Assembly: GCF_000269965.1 (NCBI RefSeq)
Contig: NC_017219.1
Coordinates: 62,001 to 126,000 of the forward strand
Source of the DNA: Bifidobacterium longum subsp. infantis ATCC 15697 = JCM 1222 = DSM 20088
Lineage (GTDB): Bacteria; Actinomycetota; Actinomycetes; Actinomycetales; Bifidobacteriaceae
Direction: 5' to 3'
Length of the DNA: 64,000 nt
Part shown: positions 55,252 through 63,964 of the stretch, one piece after another
How the letters are laid out: every line of letters starts with the position of its first letter
Numbering within the stretch: position 1 is the stretch's first letter
The notes under the pieces: generated by a model
The model's input: only the letters and a program-made list of their open reading frames with translations
What the model was told of the DNA's origin: nothing
The model's database searches: none
Program-made: the position numbers and the translations under genes

Positions 55252-55490
55252 TTAGGGTGTGTTTACACTAGTTGTTTTTGCTGGTGTTTTTGAGTTGGAT
55301 GGCGATGAGGGCGAGTTGGAGGTTGGCGAGGAAGGTAGCGTCGAGCCTGTCGTAGCGGGTGGCGGCCTCGCGGTAGTGCTTCATACGGTTGAAGATGCGT
55401 TCCACGACGTTCCGCCCCTTGTGCGCCTGCCTGTCATAGTCCCATGACTCCGCGCGGTTTCTCTTGGGCGGCACGACCGGCGTCAGGCCA
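55252..55490 (-). mobile_element. Remnant of an IS5-family insertion sequence
   Basis: About 240 bp holding the 3' part of a transposase gene. The left edge GGGTGTGTTTACA (about 55254) looks like an IS terminal repeat lying just past the transposase stop. The right edge is a break near 55490, where the reading frame hits a stop and recognisable homology ends. The other terminal repeat is absent, so the element cannot move by itself. Confidence 0.7.
55268..55474 (-). pseudogene. C-terminal fragment of an IS5-type DDE transposase
   Basis: Sixty-eight codons in the transposase frame, containing the conserved C-terminal signature VVERIFNRMKHYREAATRYD then FLANLQLALIAI, where the Glu of the DDE triad lies in VVER. 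The catalytic Asp residues are missing, so the fragment is dead. The start at 55474 is only the first in-frame ATG after the break. Confidence 0.85.
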
Positions 55491-55531
55491 TATCAAAATG
55501 TGTTGTCACGAAGCTGGCTGTTGTCAAAACA

Positions 55532-55573
55532 AAAGGGCTGGAATCGTTGGTATTTCAACGATTCCAGCCCTTT
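55532..55573 (-). terminator. Terminator of tRNA-Leu
   Basis: A perfect 18-bp stem (55532-55549 with 55556-55573; AAAGGGCTGGAATCGTTG) and a 6-base loop. On the minus strand it is followed by TGTTTTGACA, and it begins 6 bases after the tRNA CCA end. Confidence 0.85.
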
Positions 55574-55579
55574 ACTTGC

Positions 55580-55665
55580 TGGTGCGAGTGGGGGGAGTTG
55601 AACCCCCACGAGCATACACTCACTGCCACCTGAAGACAGCGCGTCTACCATTCCGCCACACTCGC
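55580..55665 (-). tRNA. tRNA-Leu (anticodon CAG)
   Basis: An 86-base class II tRNA with encoded CCA. Acceptor arms GCGAGTG and CACTCGC pair fully; the anticodon stem CTGTC/GGCAG holds loop TTCAGGT, so the anticodon is CAG, reading CUG leucine codons. A long variable arm and the T-arm GGGGGTTCAACTCCCCC are present. Its 3' end faces the accessory block at 52.9-55.5 kb. Confidence 0.96.
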
Positions 55666-55803
55666 AGACAATCGACTAACTTACACCCAGATGCGCAATC
55701 ATACAATCTTCGGCGTGTCGCGGTTGGCGGTTGGCGGTTGCCGTTCGGCGATCCGCAGGTGGCGGCATGATGCCGCGGCCGTCGGCGCGCGACGGCTACG
55801 GCA

Positions 55804-57117
55804 TCACAGTCCCGGCTTGCGTTCGCCGTTGCCGTAGAAGTGAGCCATCGCGTCGTCGCGGAACTCATCGAAGTATCCGCCGTCGATGGCGGCGCGGATG
55901 TCGTCCAGCAGCTTCACGAAGAAATGTTCGTTGTGAATCGTGGCCAACGTGAAACCGTTGAATTCGCGTGCGCGAAGCAGGTGATCGACGTATGCGCGCG
56001 AGTAGTGACGGCACGTGTAGCAGTCGCATCCTTCCTCCAGCGGGCCGAAATCGAACTTGTGCTGGGCGCGTTTGATGTTGTATCGGCCCGACCTCGTGTA
56101 GATCGCGCCGTTGCGGGCGCAACGTGCGGGGGCCACGCAGTCGAAGGTGTCGCCGCCGTTCTCCACGCAGGCGAAGATGTCATCCACGGAGGCGATGCCG
56201 AGCACATGACGTGGACGGTTCTCCGGCATCGCGTCGCAGATCCATGCGCAGGTGTCGCCGATGAGACGCTTCTCGATCGCGCCGCCGATGCCCACGCCGT
56301 CGAAGTCCAGAGAGGCGATCTGCGCGGCCGCGCGCCGGCGCAGGTCCTCATAGTTCGCGCCCTGCACCACGCCGTACAAGGCCTGATACGGCCTGCCCAG
56401 GCGTTCCGCCGTCAGCCGCTGGTGCTCGTCCACGCAGCGACGGGCCCAGCGGAAGGTGCGCTCCACCGAGTCTTCCTGGTAGGAGCGGGTGTTCATCAGC
56501 GTGGTGAGTTCGTCGAACGCGAACATGATGTCTGCGCCGATTTTGTGCTGGATGCCCATCGAAATCTCAGCGGAGAAACGATGTGCGTCACCATTCAGAG
56601 GCGACTTGAATGTCACGCCGTCCTCGTCCACCCAGGCCATGCGTTCCTTGCCCTTGGCGATGATGTCGTCCGACTTCATGCCGGTCACGTCCATCGCCAG
56701 CGTCTTTTTGAACCCGACTCCTAGGGACATGACCTGGAATCCGCCGGAATCGGTGAACGTGGGCCCGTCCCAGTTCATGAAGTTCGCCAGCCCGCCGGCC
56801 GCGTCCAGCACGGCCTCGCCCGGGCGTTCGAACAGGTGGAAGGCGTTGGCCAGCAGACACTGCGCGCCGAGCTCCTTCATTTGCTCGGGCAGCACGGCCT
56901 TCATGGCGGCTTGCGTGCTCACCGGCACGAACGCGGGTGTGCGAATATCGCCGTGGGGCGTGTGGATGATGCCGGTGCGTCCGTATCGGGCACCGTCTCG
57001 CCCAAGCCCGCTGGCCGTGGATGGCAGGCGGGTGATTGTTTCGAAATGGAAGGCGCTGCGGTCGCCGGGCTGGCCGGGCTGCGCGCCCAACGGATGTTCA
57101 AGAAGGCTGATCGTCAT
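55804..57117 (-). CDS. tgt: Queuine/guanine tRNA-ribosyltransferase
   Basis: Exchanges guanine-34 of GUN-anticodon tRNAs for queuine or a queuosine precursor. The 437-residue product has PTFTDSGGFQVMSL (the catalytic/substrate loop), FAFDELTTLMNTRSYQEDSV and GVVQGANYEDLR. It ends with the zinc site: Cys residues in EGCDCYTCRHYSRAYVDHLL and the later His in HNEHF. The N-terminus is about 40 residues longer than the usual enzyme, starting MTISLLEHPLGAQ. The RBS before ATG 57117 is weak, so a downstream start is possible. No queuosine synthesis genes are nearby. Confidence 0.95.
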   Translation of the reverse strand: MTISLLEHPLGAQPGQPGDRSAFHFETITRLPSTASGLGRDGARYGRTGIIHTPHGDIRTPAFVPVSTQAAMKAVLPEQMKELGAQCLLANAFHLFERPGEAVLDAAGGLANFMNWDGPTFTDSGGFQVMSLGVGFKKTLAMDVTGMKSDDIIAKGKERMAWVDEDGVTFKSPLNGDAHRFSAEISMGIQHKIGADIMFAFDELTTLMNTRSYQEDSVERTFRWARRCVDEHQRLTAERLGRPYQALYGVVQGANYEDLRRRAAAQIASLDFDGVGIGGAIEKRLIGDTCAWICDAMPENRPRHVLGIASVDDIFACVENGGDTFDCVAPARCARNGAIYTRSGRYNIKRAQHKFDFGPLEEGCDCYTCRHYSRAYVDHLLRAREFNGFTLATIHNEHFFVKLLDDIRAAIDGGYFDEFRDDAMAHFYGNGERKPGL

Positions 57118-57170
57118 ATGTTCACTTTAGGCAGAAGGGCCAGAAAAGGGCCGGAAATTGTGAAGAACTC

Positions 57171-57366
57171 GGTTTCGAGGGGCGGATTTCGCCGCTCCCG
57201 AACGTCTACTTCCGCTTCAAGGGGCTCCCGGTCAAGTAGGCCGGCTGCAAAAATGGCGGAATGGCGTTAAATGAGGGCCCTTGATACTCGGAATTGACCG
57301 CGCGAACAGCCCCTTGAAGTGCAAGTAGATGTTCCCGAAACAGGAAATCAGCCCCTCGAAGCCGAG
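57171..57366. repeat. Palindromic intergenic element, copy 4
   Basis: About 195 bp between the divergent tgt and htrA genes. Outer arms TTCGAGGGGCGGATTTC (57174-57190) and GAAATCAGCCCCTCGAA; inner arms CTACTTCCGCTTCAAGGGGC (57209-57228) and GCCCCTTGAAGTGCAAGTAG (about 57309-57328). Core GGCGGAATGGCGTT near 57256-57269. It is the most diverged copy. As it lies upstream of both start codons, it would be transcribed in a 5' leader or sit outside the promoters. The remaining gap to 57533 ends with an AAAAGGAG ribosome site for htrA. Confidence 0.8.
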
Positions 57367-57533
57367 ATGCCCATAAGACTCTGCGATGATTACGCATAGA
57401 CTTTCAATCAACGTTCAGAAAACCCTCAGATTAACTGCCTTTACTAATGAGGTAGCACACGAGAAGCGGCAATGAGCAAGCGCCCGAATAGCCGCCGAAC
57501 AGACGTGATAAGAATTTAGGAAAAGGAGTAGCA

Positions 57534-59585
57534 ATGGCTGACGAATTCAACCCGCAGGGCGTCGACCAGACCCCGCGGAATAACGAAACCCCCAATGATA
57601 CTGCCGATGCCGGCAACGCCGAGCCGAAGAACCCGTTTGTAGGCGGCGACTCGGTCGATGCCGGCAACGCCAGCGATTCCAACGAGCAGCAAGCCCCGGT
57701 TTCCCCGGCCGCCCCCGCTGCCGATCAGCAGCCTACGCAAGCCGCTACCGACACCGCCGCCACTGAGCCCATCCCGGACTACGCCTCCGCCAAGGGCGAG
57801 AGCACGGTGGTCTCCTCCTCGCCGGCTTCTCCGGCAGCGCCGGCCGCAGACCAGACCTCGGCCACAACTCCGCTGTACCGCCCGGCCCCGGAATACGGCG
57901 CTTATGGTCCGACCCCGACTCAGGCACAGGGCCAGCAGGGCGGCCAGGCCGGCAACAATGCCCAGCCCACGCAGCAATTCCCGTTCGGTCAGCCTGCACA
58001 GCAAACCCCACAGGGCCAGCAAGGCAACCGCAATCCCTACTACACCAATAACCCGCAGCCGCAGGGCAACGGCAATCCGTTCAATCCGCCCACGCAGCCG
58101 CAGCAGAACATCGGCAACCCATTCGCCAGCCAGTCCGGCCAGAATGGCCAGAATGGCCAGCAGCCCCAGCAGGGCGGTCTGTTCGGTTTCGGCACTCCCG
58201 GTACCGGTACGCCGAACGGTCAAGGTCCGACCCAGCCGGGACAGCCCGGTCAGCCCGGCCCCGCCAAGCAGGGCATGTCCAAGACGGCGAGCAACATCCT
58301 CATCGCCGTGGTCGCCGCCGTCGTGTCCGCGGCCCTGTGCCTGGGCCTCGGCTACGGCGCCCTCACCAGCGGCCTGATCACCCTGCCGACCAGCAATTCG
58401 CTGTCCAACGTCAGCTCGAATAAGTCCGGCTCCGGGTCCGCCACCGCCAAGAGCGGCGAAGCCCCCGACTGGCAGACCGTCGCCAGCGATGTCTCCGGCT
58501 CCGTGGTCTCCATCCAGACCGCGTTGAGCAACGGCACCGCCAAGGGCTCCGGCGCCATCATCGACACCGAAGGCCACATCATCACCAACAACCACGTGAT
58601 CTCCGGGGCCCAGTAGATCCAAGTGACGCTTGCCAACGGCAACATGTATTCCGCCACGCTTGTCGGCACCGACACCACCACCGATCTTGCGGTCATCAAG
58701 CTCGACAACCCGCCGAGCGACCTCAAGGCCGTGAAATTCGCCGATTCCGACAAGCTCGCCGTCGGCGAGAACGTGATGGCCATCGGCAACCCGCTCGGCT
58801 ACGACGACACCGCCACCACCGGCATCGTCTCCGCCCTGAACCGCCCGGTGACCGTGACCGACGATAACAACAACGAGATCGTCACCAACGCCGTCCAGAT
58901 CGACGCGGCCATCAACCCCGGCAACTCCGGCGGTCCGACCTTCAACGCGGCCGGCCAGGTGATCGGCATCAACTCGTCCATCGCCTCGACTGCCACCTCA
59001 TCCGACTCCGCCGGTTCGATCGGCATCGGCTTCGCCATCCCGTCCAACCTCGTCAAGCGTGTGGCCGACGAAATCATCAAGGACGGCAAGGTCAAGCACG
59101 TTGCCCTCGGCGTGGTCATCAAGTCCGACACGGTTGAAGCCGACGGCGTGACCCGCGGCGGCGCGACCATCACCAAGTCCAGCGCCACCGGCAGCGCGGT
59201 CGTCTCCGGCGGCCCGGCCGACAAGGCCGGCCTCAAGGAGGGCGACACCATCGTGGCCTTCAACGGCAACGCGGTGAACAACAACTACTCGCTGCTTGGT
59301 TACGTTCGTGCCGCGGCTTTGGGAGACAAGGTGACGCTGACCATCGTGCGCGATGGCAAGACCATGGATGTGGACGTGACGCTCGATCAGGAGGAGTCGT
59401 CGGTGAACGGTTCGTCCGGCGCCAACGGCAACAGCAACGGCCAGAACAACAAGCGCAACCGGAACGGCGACGGCGCCAACGGCAACAACGGCGGCGACGA
59501 TGGCAACGGCCAGAACGGCAACGGCCGCAACGATGGAGGCACCGGTGACGGCGGCGGCTTCACCGATCCGTTCGGCCTGTGGTAA
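57534..59585 (+). pseudogene. htrA: HtrA/DegP-type serine protease interrupted by an amber codon
   Basis: One continuous 683-codon frame broken only by TAG at codon 361 (58614-58616), where CAG would restore GAQQIQVTL. The product would have a Pro/Gln/Asn-rich cytoplasmic N-terminus of about 245 residues and a membrane segment near 253-275 (ILIAVVAAVVSAALCLGLGYG). A trypsin-like domain follows with His354 in NNHVISGAQ, Asp384 in TTDLAVIKLD and Ser465 in NPGNSGGPTF, then a PDZ domain and a Gly/Asn-rich tail. The stop separates His from Asp and Ser, so the truncated 360-residue product is inactive unless read through. The downstream part keeps good coding signal, so the mutation is recent or an error. 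Confidence 0.9.
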
Positions 59586-59789
59586 AGGCCTGCGGTAAAG
59601 CGGATGGCGCGTCGCGCGGCGGTGGACGATAGTCGCTGAACGCGCGTCGGGCCGGTCAGGGGCCGTGGCGGTGAGCGAGTCTGCCGCCTCGGCCCTTTCG
59701 CATATCCGATGCGTTCGGCGTGCCGCGCAGACTCGGCCATGCGGCGGATTGGGGGCGCGATGCGCGGGGCAGGATGTCCCGAGCGATAC

Positions 59790-59801
59790 CCATAATTATG
59801 G
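59790..59801. promoter_or_regulatory. Perfect palindrome upstream of the metal ATPase
   Basis: CCATAATTATGG is a perfect 12-bp dyad, extended by TA on each side after one mismatch. It lies 177 bp upstream of the ATPase start, in an otherwise GC-rich gap (59586-59977). ATAC occurs three times around it. Size and AT core suit a MerR-, ArsR- or TetR-type metal regulator, by inference. Confidence 0.45.
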
Positions 59802-59845
59802 ATACACATAACTGAATACGAACATCTTTACGCCGTGTATCGGAA

Positions 59846-59912
59846 GGTCACGCGGGAGCTGAGCGATGCGAGGCCCCAGGCATGGACGCCGGTGGGTTAA
59901 CAAGGCGTGACC
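59846..59912 (+). promoter_or_regulatory. Long-range stem in the ATPase leader
   Basis: GGTCACGC (59846-59853) pairs perfectly with GCGTGACC (59905-59912), enclosing 51 bases that contain a possible inner fold (GAGGCCCC region). It ends 65 bp before the ATPase start, so it could form in the mRNA leader. I do not recognise a known metal riboswitch class in it. Confidence 0.35.
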
Positions 59913-59977
59913 ACAGCGCCGATTGCGCGGGCCACGCTTGCCGCAATCGACTCCGTATACGAGCGTAAGGAGCAATG

Positions 59978-62140
59978 ATGAGCGCACTCATCAGATTCTT
60001 CACCAAAATCCTCGATATTTGCCGGCTTGTACCGATGCTTCCGGTCGTCGTCATCGCCGCGATTCCGTTGGCTTTACTAGGCGATTGGCATCCTTGGGGG
60101 CACGCGGCCGACATTGCGATGCTGGGCGATCCGGGCTTCGGCCAATGGCTCATCATCGCGCTGGTGCTGATCATCGTGGCCGACACCGTGCGCGGCATGA
60201 TCGACGATCTGCGGCACGGGCAGGTCGGCGTCGATCTGCTGGCCGTGGTCGCGATTCTCTCTACTGTGGCCGTCCACGAATACTGGGCGAGCTGGGCGGT
60301 GATGCTGATGGTCACGTCCGGTGAAGCCATCGAGGAGTACGCCCAGGCCAAGGCCGAACACAGTCTGACCGCACTGATGGAAGCGGCGCCGCGGACCGCG
60401 CACGTCGTCAGCCTCCCCGGCGTGGGACGCGACTCGGCAGGCGATGCCGGCGATGCATCCGAGGGCTTCCGCCGCGTGGGCCAGTTTGCGACGGCGTCGG
60501 CCGCGCATCGATTCGATACGGTGCCGGTCGAACAGGTGCGGCTCGGCGACGTGCTGATGGTGTTGCCGGGCGAAACCGTGCCGGTTGACGGCGAACTGTT
60601 GTCGGGCTCGGCCACGCTTGACCTGAGCGACATCAACGGCGAGCCGGTGCCGCGTGAAGTGTTCGCCGGCGCCCGCGTGATGTCCGGCGCGGTGAACGGC
60701 TCGACTGCATTGACCATGCGTGCCACCCAAGTGGCCGCCGATTCGCAGTACCAGCGCATCCTCGAGCTCGTGGCCTCCGCGCAGGAATCGCGGCCAGCCG
60801 TGGTGAAAACCGCTGACCGCTTGGCCGTGCCCTTCACCGTGCTTTCGTTGGTGATTGCCGGCGTCGCATGGGCGGTGTCCGGGGTGCCGACGCGATTCGC
60901 CCAGGTGCTGGTGTTGGCCACGCCCTGCCCGCTGCTCATCGCCGCACCGGTGGCGTACATCGCCGGCACGGGTCGTCTCGCCGCGGCCGGCGTGCTGATC
61001 AAGGCGCAGGATGTGCTGGAGAATCTCGGCCGCGTCACCCAGGTGTTCTTCGACAAGACCGGCACGCTCACCGTCAAACAACCGCAAGTGGTGCGCGTCG
61101 AGATGCTGCCCGGCGCGGCGACCCAGTTCGACGGGGACCATGTGCTGATGATGGCCGGCGTGGTGGAAAGCTATTCGGTGCATATCCTGTCCAAAGGCAT
61201 CGCCAAGGCCGGAACGGAGGCGATGGCCAGACTGCGCCGGCAGTCCGAGAACGATGGGCGGCCATGCCCCGAGTCGGACGCCGTCTGGTTCGGCGTCGGC
61301 CGCGAGCATCCGGTCGTCAAGGGCATCAACGAGGAGGCCGGCAAGGGCGTTTCCGGCGAGGTGAACGGACACGTGGTGCGTGTGGGCCGGCTGTCGTTTG
61401 CCGCCGCCGGGAAGGACGGATTCCTGACGGCCGGCAACGCCGACCCCACTGGCCCGCGTCACGACCCGCGGCCCGGAACGGAGGCCGCCGGCGGAACGGA
61501 AGAGGATGTCCGCACGCGCTTCGGCCTGCTGCAGCCGGACGAGATGGCATCCTACGTGTCCATCGACGGCCGATTGATCGCACGCATCGTGCTGCGTGAT
61601 GTGCCGCGCGCCAATGCCGGGACGGCGCTCGCCAAACTGCATGCGCTGGGCGTCGCCAGACTCGCCATGCTCACCGGCGACAAGCGCGCCTCGGCCGACA
61701 TCATCGCGAACGAGGTCGGCATTGACGAGGTCCACGCCGAACTCTTCCCCGAAGACAAGGTCGCCGCCGTCAAGTCCGCCGCGGAAGACGGCAACGCCGT
61801 CACGATGATGGTCGGTGACGGCGTGAACGACGCCCCGGTGCTCGCCGTCGCCGACATCGGCGTGGCCATGACCGACGGCACCTCCACCGCCGCCTCCGAA
61901 AGCGCCCAGGTGGTCATCATGACCGATGACATCGCGGCCGTGCCGCGCGCCATCGCCATCGCCCGCCGCACCAAGCGTGTGATGCTGCAAGCCGTTATCG
62001 TCGGTCTTGCGCTCGCCGTGATCGGCATGATCGCCGCCGCGTTCGATCTCATTCCGGTCGTCGTCGGCGCATTCCTCCAGGAGGCCATCGACGTGGTGAG
62101 CATCCTCTGGGGCCTCACCGCCCTGATCGATCGAGATTAG
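59978..62140 (+). CDS. Heavy-metal-translocating P1B-type ATPase
   Basis: ATP-driven metal exporter of 720 residues. The phosphorylated Asp359 lies in DKTGTLTVKQP, the metal-site CPx motif reads ATPCPLLIAAP in the preceding helix, and the hinge is MVGDGVNDAPVL. No N-terminal GMxCxxC metal-binding domain is present. The usual HP motif of the nucleotide-binding domain is replaced by SYSVHILSKGIAKA. The CPx followed by Pro-Leu (TPCPLL) instead of TPCAL also sets it apart from the copper (P1B-1) and zinc (P1B-2) groups, so the metal is unknown. I use ATG 59978, five bases after AAGGAG; the adjacent ATG 59975 is too close to it. A strong terminator follows. Confidence 0.93.
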   Translation: MSALIRFFTKILDICRLVPMLPVVVIAAIPLALLGDWHPWGHAADIAMLGDPGFGQWLIIALVLIIVADTVRGMIDDLRHGQVGVDLLAVVAILSTVAVHEYWASWAVMLMVTSGEAIEEYAQAKAEHSLTALMEAAPRTAHVVSLPGVGRDSAGDAGDASEGFRRVGQFATASAAHRFDTVPVEQVRLGDVLMVLPGETVPVDGELLSGSATLDLSDINGEPVPREVFAGARVMSGAVNGSTALTMRATQVAADSQYQRILELVASAQESRPAVVKTADRLAVPFTVLSLVIAGVAWAVSGVPTRFAQVLVLATPCPLLIAAPVAYIAGTGRLAAAGVLIKAQDVLENLGRVTQVFFDKTGTLTVKQPQVVRVEMLPGAATQFDGDHVLMMAGVVESYSVHILSKGIAKAGTEAMARLRRQSENDGRPCPESDAVWFGVGREHPVVKGINEEAGKGVSGEVNGHVVRVGRLSFAAAGKDGFLTAGNADPTGPRHDPRPGTEAAGGTEEDVRTRFGLLQPDEMASYVSIDGRLIARIVLRDVPRANAGTALAKLHALGVARLAMLTGDKRASADIIANEVGIDEVHAELFPEDKVAAVKSAAEDGNAVTMMVGDGVNDAPVLAVADIGVAMTDGTSTAASESAQVVIMTDDIAAVPRAIAIARRTKRVMLQAVIVGLALAVIGMIAAAFDLIPVVVGAFLQEAIDVVSILWGLTALIDRD

Positions 62141-62172
62141 GGGACACGGCCCGCCGCGTACCGCGACATGGA

Positions 62173-62222
62173 GCCGGCCGCCGCACCGATCGCATATCGG
62201 TGCGGCGGCCGGCTTGTTTTTT
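62173..62222 (+). terminator. Rho-independent terminator of the P1B ATPase
   Basis: A perfect 18-bp GC-rich stem (GCCGGCCGCCGCACCGAT at 62173-62190 with 62196-62213), loop CGCAT, then TTGTTTTTTGT. It isolates the urea transporter genes from the ATPase. Confidence 0.95.
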
Positions 62223-62340
62223 GTCGTCGCTCTTCTTGCGTTCATGCCGTAAGGCCCGTTCCGGGCGATGCCGATGCCGCCCGTCTCGAAGCGCGGAACC
62301 GCGCCCGTCGGCATCCGGGCGAAATCCATCCCCGTATATT

Positions 62341-62472
62341 CCCTTGTGAACACAGGGTTTTCGGCGTCTCGTTAACGAAGACGTCATACGTGAGACGTTT
62401 TGGAAACACAAGGGCAACACGACGCGCGAAAGGGGTTGGGATAAATGGGCATGTAACTGCTTGGGCGTCGTG
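62341..62472 (+). promoter_or_regulatory. Structured leader upstream of urtA
   Basis: Two stem systems stand between a TATATT (-10-like, 62335-62340) and the urtA RBS. The first is nested: CCCTTGTG (62341-62348) pairs with CACAAGGG (62407-62414), enclosing CGTCTC (62365-62370) with GAGACG (62392-62397). The second is CACGACGC (62418-62425) with GCGTCGTG (62465-62472), which ends 2 bases before the purine-rich RBS. No known riboswitch class is recognised; regulation of urea uptake at the operator or RNA level is inferred. The stretch 62223-62340 shows nothing clear. Confidence 0.5.
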
Positions 62473-62490
62473 CGAGAGAGGAACAGGCGT

Positions 62491-63792
62491 ATGGCGAAGT
62501 TGGGAATGATGCGACCGGTCGTGGCCGCTATGGTGCTCGCCGCGGTGGTCGCCTTGACCAGTGGCTGTGGCTGGGGCCGCACCGTGGCCGACAGAAAGGC
62601 CATGGAATCCGATGGCTCCGGCACTCCTGCGCAAAGCTGTGTGGATACCAGCGCAAAGAGCATCGCCATCGGTTTCGTGAACTCGCTGAGCGGCACCATG
62701 GCCCTCTCTGAGAAGACCGTGTCCGATTCGCTGCATATGGCGGTCGATGAGATCAACGCCAAGGGCGGTGTGCTCGGCAAGAAATTGGAAGTCGTGCAAC
62801 AGGACGGCAAGTCCGAACCGGCGGTGTTCGCGGAGAAAGCCAAGACCCTGATTGAAAAGAACTGCGTGGCGGCGGTGTTCGGCGGATGGACTTCCGCGTC
62901 CCGCAAAGCCATGAAGCCGGTGTTCGAAGCGGACGACGCGCTGCTGTTCTATCCGCTGCAGTATGAAGGCATGGAGGCCAGCCCCAATATCTTCTATACG
63001 GGTGCGGCGCCGAACCAGCAGATCGTTCCCGCTCTCGACTATCTCAAGGAGCAAGGCCGCAGAAGGCTGTTCCTTGTGGGATCCGATTATGTGTTCCCCC
63101 AAACCGCGAACCGCATCGTGCGCGCCTATGCGAAACACAATGGCATGCAGATCGTCGGAGAGGAATACACGCCGATGGGTGCCACGGACTTCAGCACCAT
63201 CGTCAATAAGCTCAAGGCCTCGGGGGCTGACGCCGTGGTCAACACGCTGAACGGTGATTCCAACGTCGCGTTCTTCAAGGAATACAAGGCGTCGGGTCTG
63301 CAGGCGGACAGTCTTCCCGTCATCTCCATGTCCATCGCGGAAGAAGAAGTCGCCTCGATCGGCCCGGACAATGTCAAAGGCCAGTTGACCGCATGGAACT
63401 ACTACCAGACTTTGGGCGACGAGGAAAACAGGACCTTCGTGAAGGATTTCAAAGCCAGGTACGGGCATGACAGACCGACCTCGGACCCGATGGAATCCGC
63501 CTACACCTCCGTGTACCTGTGGAAGGAAATGGTCGAGAAGGCGAAGAGCTTCGCCGTGGATGACGTAAAGCGCGCCGCCGGCGGCATCACGTTCGATGCC
63601 CCCGAAGGCACGGTCACCGTCGATGGCGAAAACCACCACATCTACAAGACGTCGTATATCGGCCGGATCGGCGATGATCGCCTGATCCATACCGTGTGGA
63701 AGTCCGATGGCCCCATCAAGCCCGATCCGTATCTCAAGGCGTATGCGTGGGCCGGGAGCCTGCAGAGTCCGGGTTTGGATTCATCCAAGTGA
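62491..63792 (+). CDS. urtA: Urea ABC transporter substrate-binding lipoprotein
   Basis: Extracellular binding protein of a urea importer. The 433-residue product has a lipoprotein signal: basic start MAKLGMMR, hydrophobic VVAAMVLAAVVALTSG, then Cys26. The mature protein is a Peripla_BP_5 (Leu/Ile/Val-type) fold with the amide/urea-binding features IAIGFVNSLSGTMALSE, AVDEINAKGGVLGKKLEVV and FGGWTSASRKAMKPVFE. The next pieces are LLFYPLQYEGMEASPNIFYTG in part and TSDPMESAYTSVYLWKEMVEKA. Length and pattern match UrtA. GAGAGAGGAAC lies upstream of ATG 62491. urtB follows, so the full urtABCDE set and a urease are expected to the right. Confidence 0.93.
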   Translation: MAKLGMMRPVVAAMVLAAVVALTSGCGWGRTVADRKAMESDGSGTPAQSCVDTSAKSIAIGFVNSLSGTMALSEKTVSDSLHMAVDEINAKGGVLGKKLEVVQQDGKSEPAVFAEKAKTLIEKNCVAAVFGGWTSASRKAMKPVFEADDALLFYPLQYEGMEASPNIFYTGAAPNQQIVPALDYLKEQGRRRLFLVGSDYVFPQTANRIVRAYAKHNGMQIVGEEYTPMGATDFSTIVNKLKASGADAVVNTLNGDSNVAFFKEYKASGLQADSLPVISMSIAEEEVASIGPDNVKGQLTAWNYYQTLGDEENRTFVKDFKARYGHDRPTSDPMESAYTSVYLWKEMVEKAKSFAVDDVKRAAGGITFDAPEGTVTVDGENHHIYKTSYIGRIGDDRLIHTVWKSDGPIKPDPYLKAYAWAGSLQSPGLDSSK

Positions 63793-63810
63793 GTGAAGGG
63801 AGAAGGAGGG

Positions 63811-63960
63811 ATGAACATGCTTGCACCGCGGATTGTCGAGGGACTGCCAAGCGGCTCGATATGGTCCCAGCAGGCCCGATTCGTATCTCAAGGCGTATGC
63901 GTGGGCCGGGAGCCTGCAGAGCCCGGGTTCGGATTCGTCCAAGTGAATAAAAGGAGATAA
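63811..63960 (+). pseudogene. Truncated first copy of urtB
   Basis: ATG 63811 follows AAGGAGGG and opens MNMLAPRIVEGLPSGSIW, a UrtB-like start, but after about 20 codons the frame enters the duplicated urtA tail out of frame and stops at TAA 63958-63960 (49 codons). It has a better RBS than the second copy, so ribosomes may translate it and then re-start at 63965, five bases past its stop. Confidence 0.8.
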
Positions 63961-63964
63961 AGGG

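Noticed and set aside
57900..58270. Gln/Asn/Pro-rich repeats in the htrA N-terminus as a possible tandem repeat or CRISPR-like array
   Set aside because: Low-complexity coding sequence without constant repeat unit or spacers. No CRISPR array was seen anywhere in the window.
60077..62353. 758-codon frame opposite the P1B ATPase
   Set aside because: Antisense shadow; the sense frame has DKTGT, TPCP and GDGVNDAP motifs.
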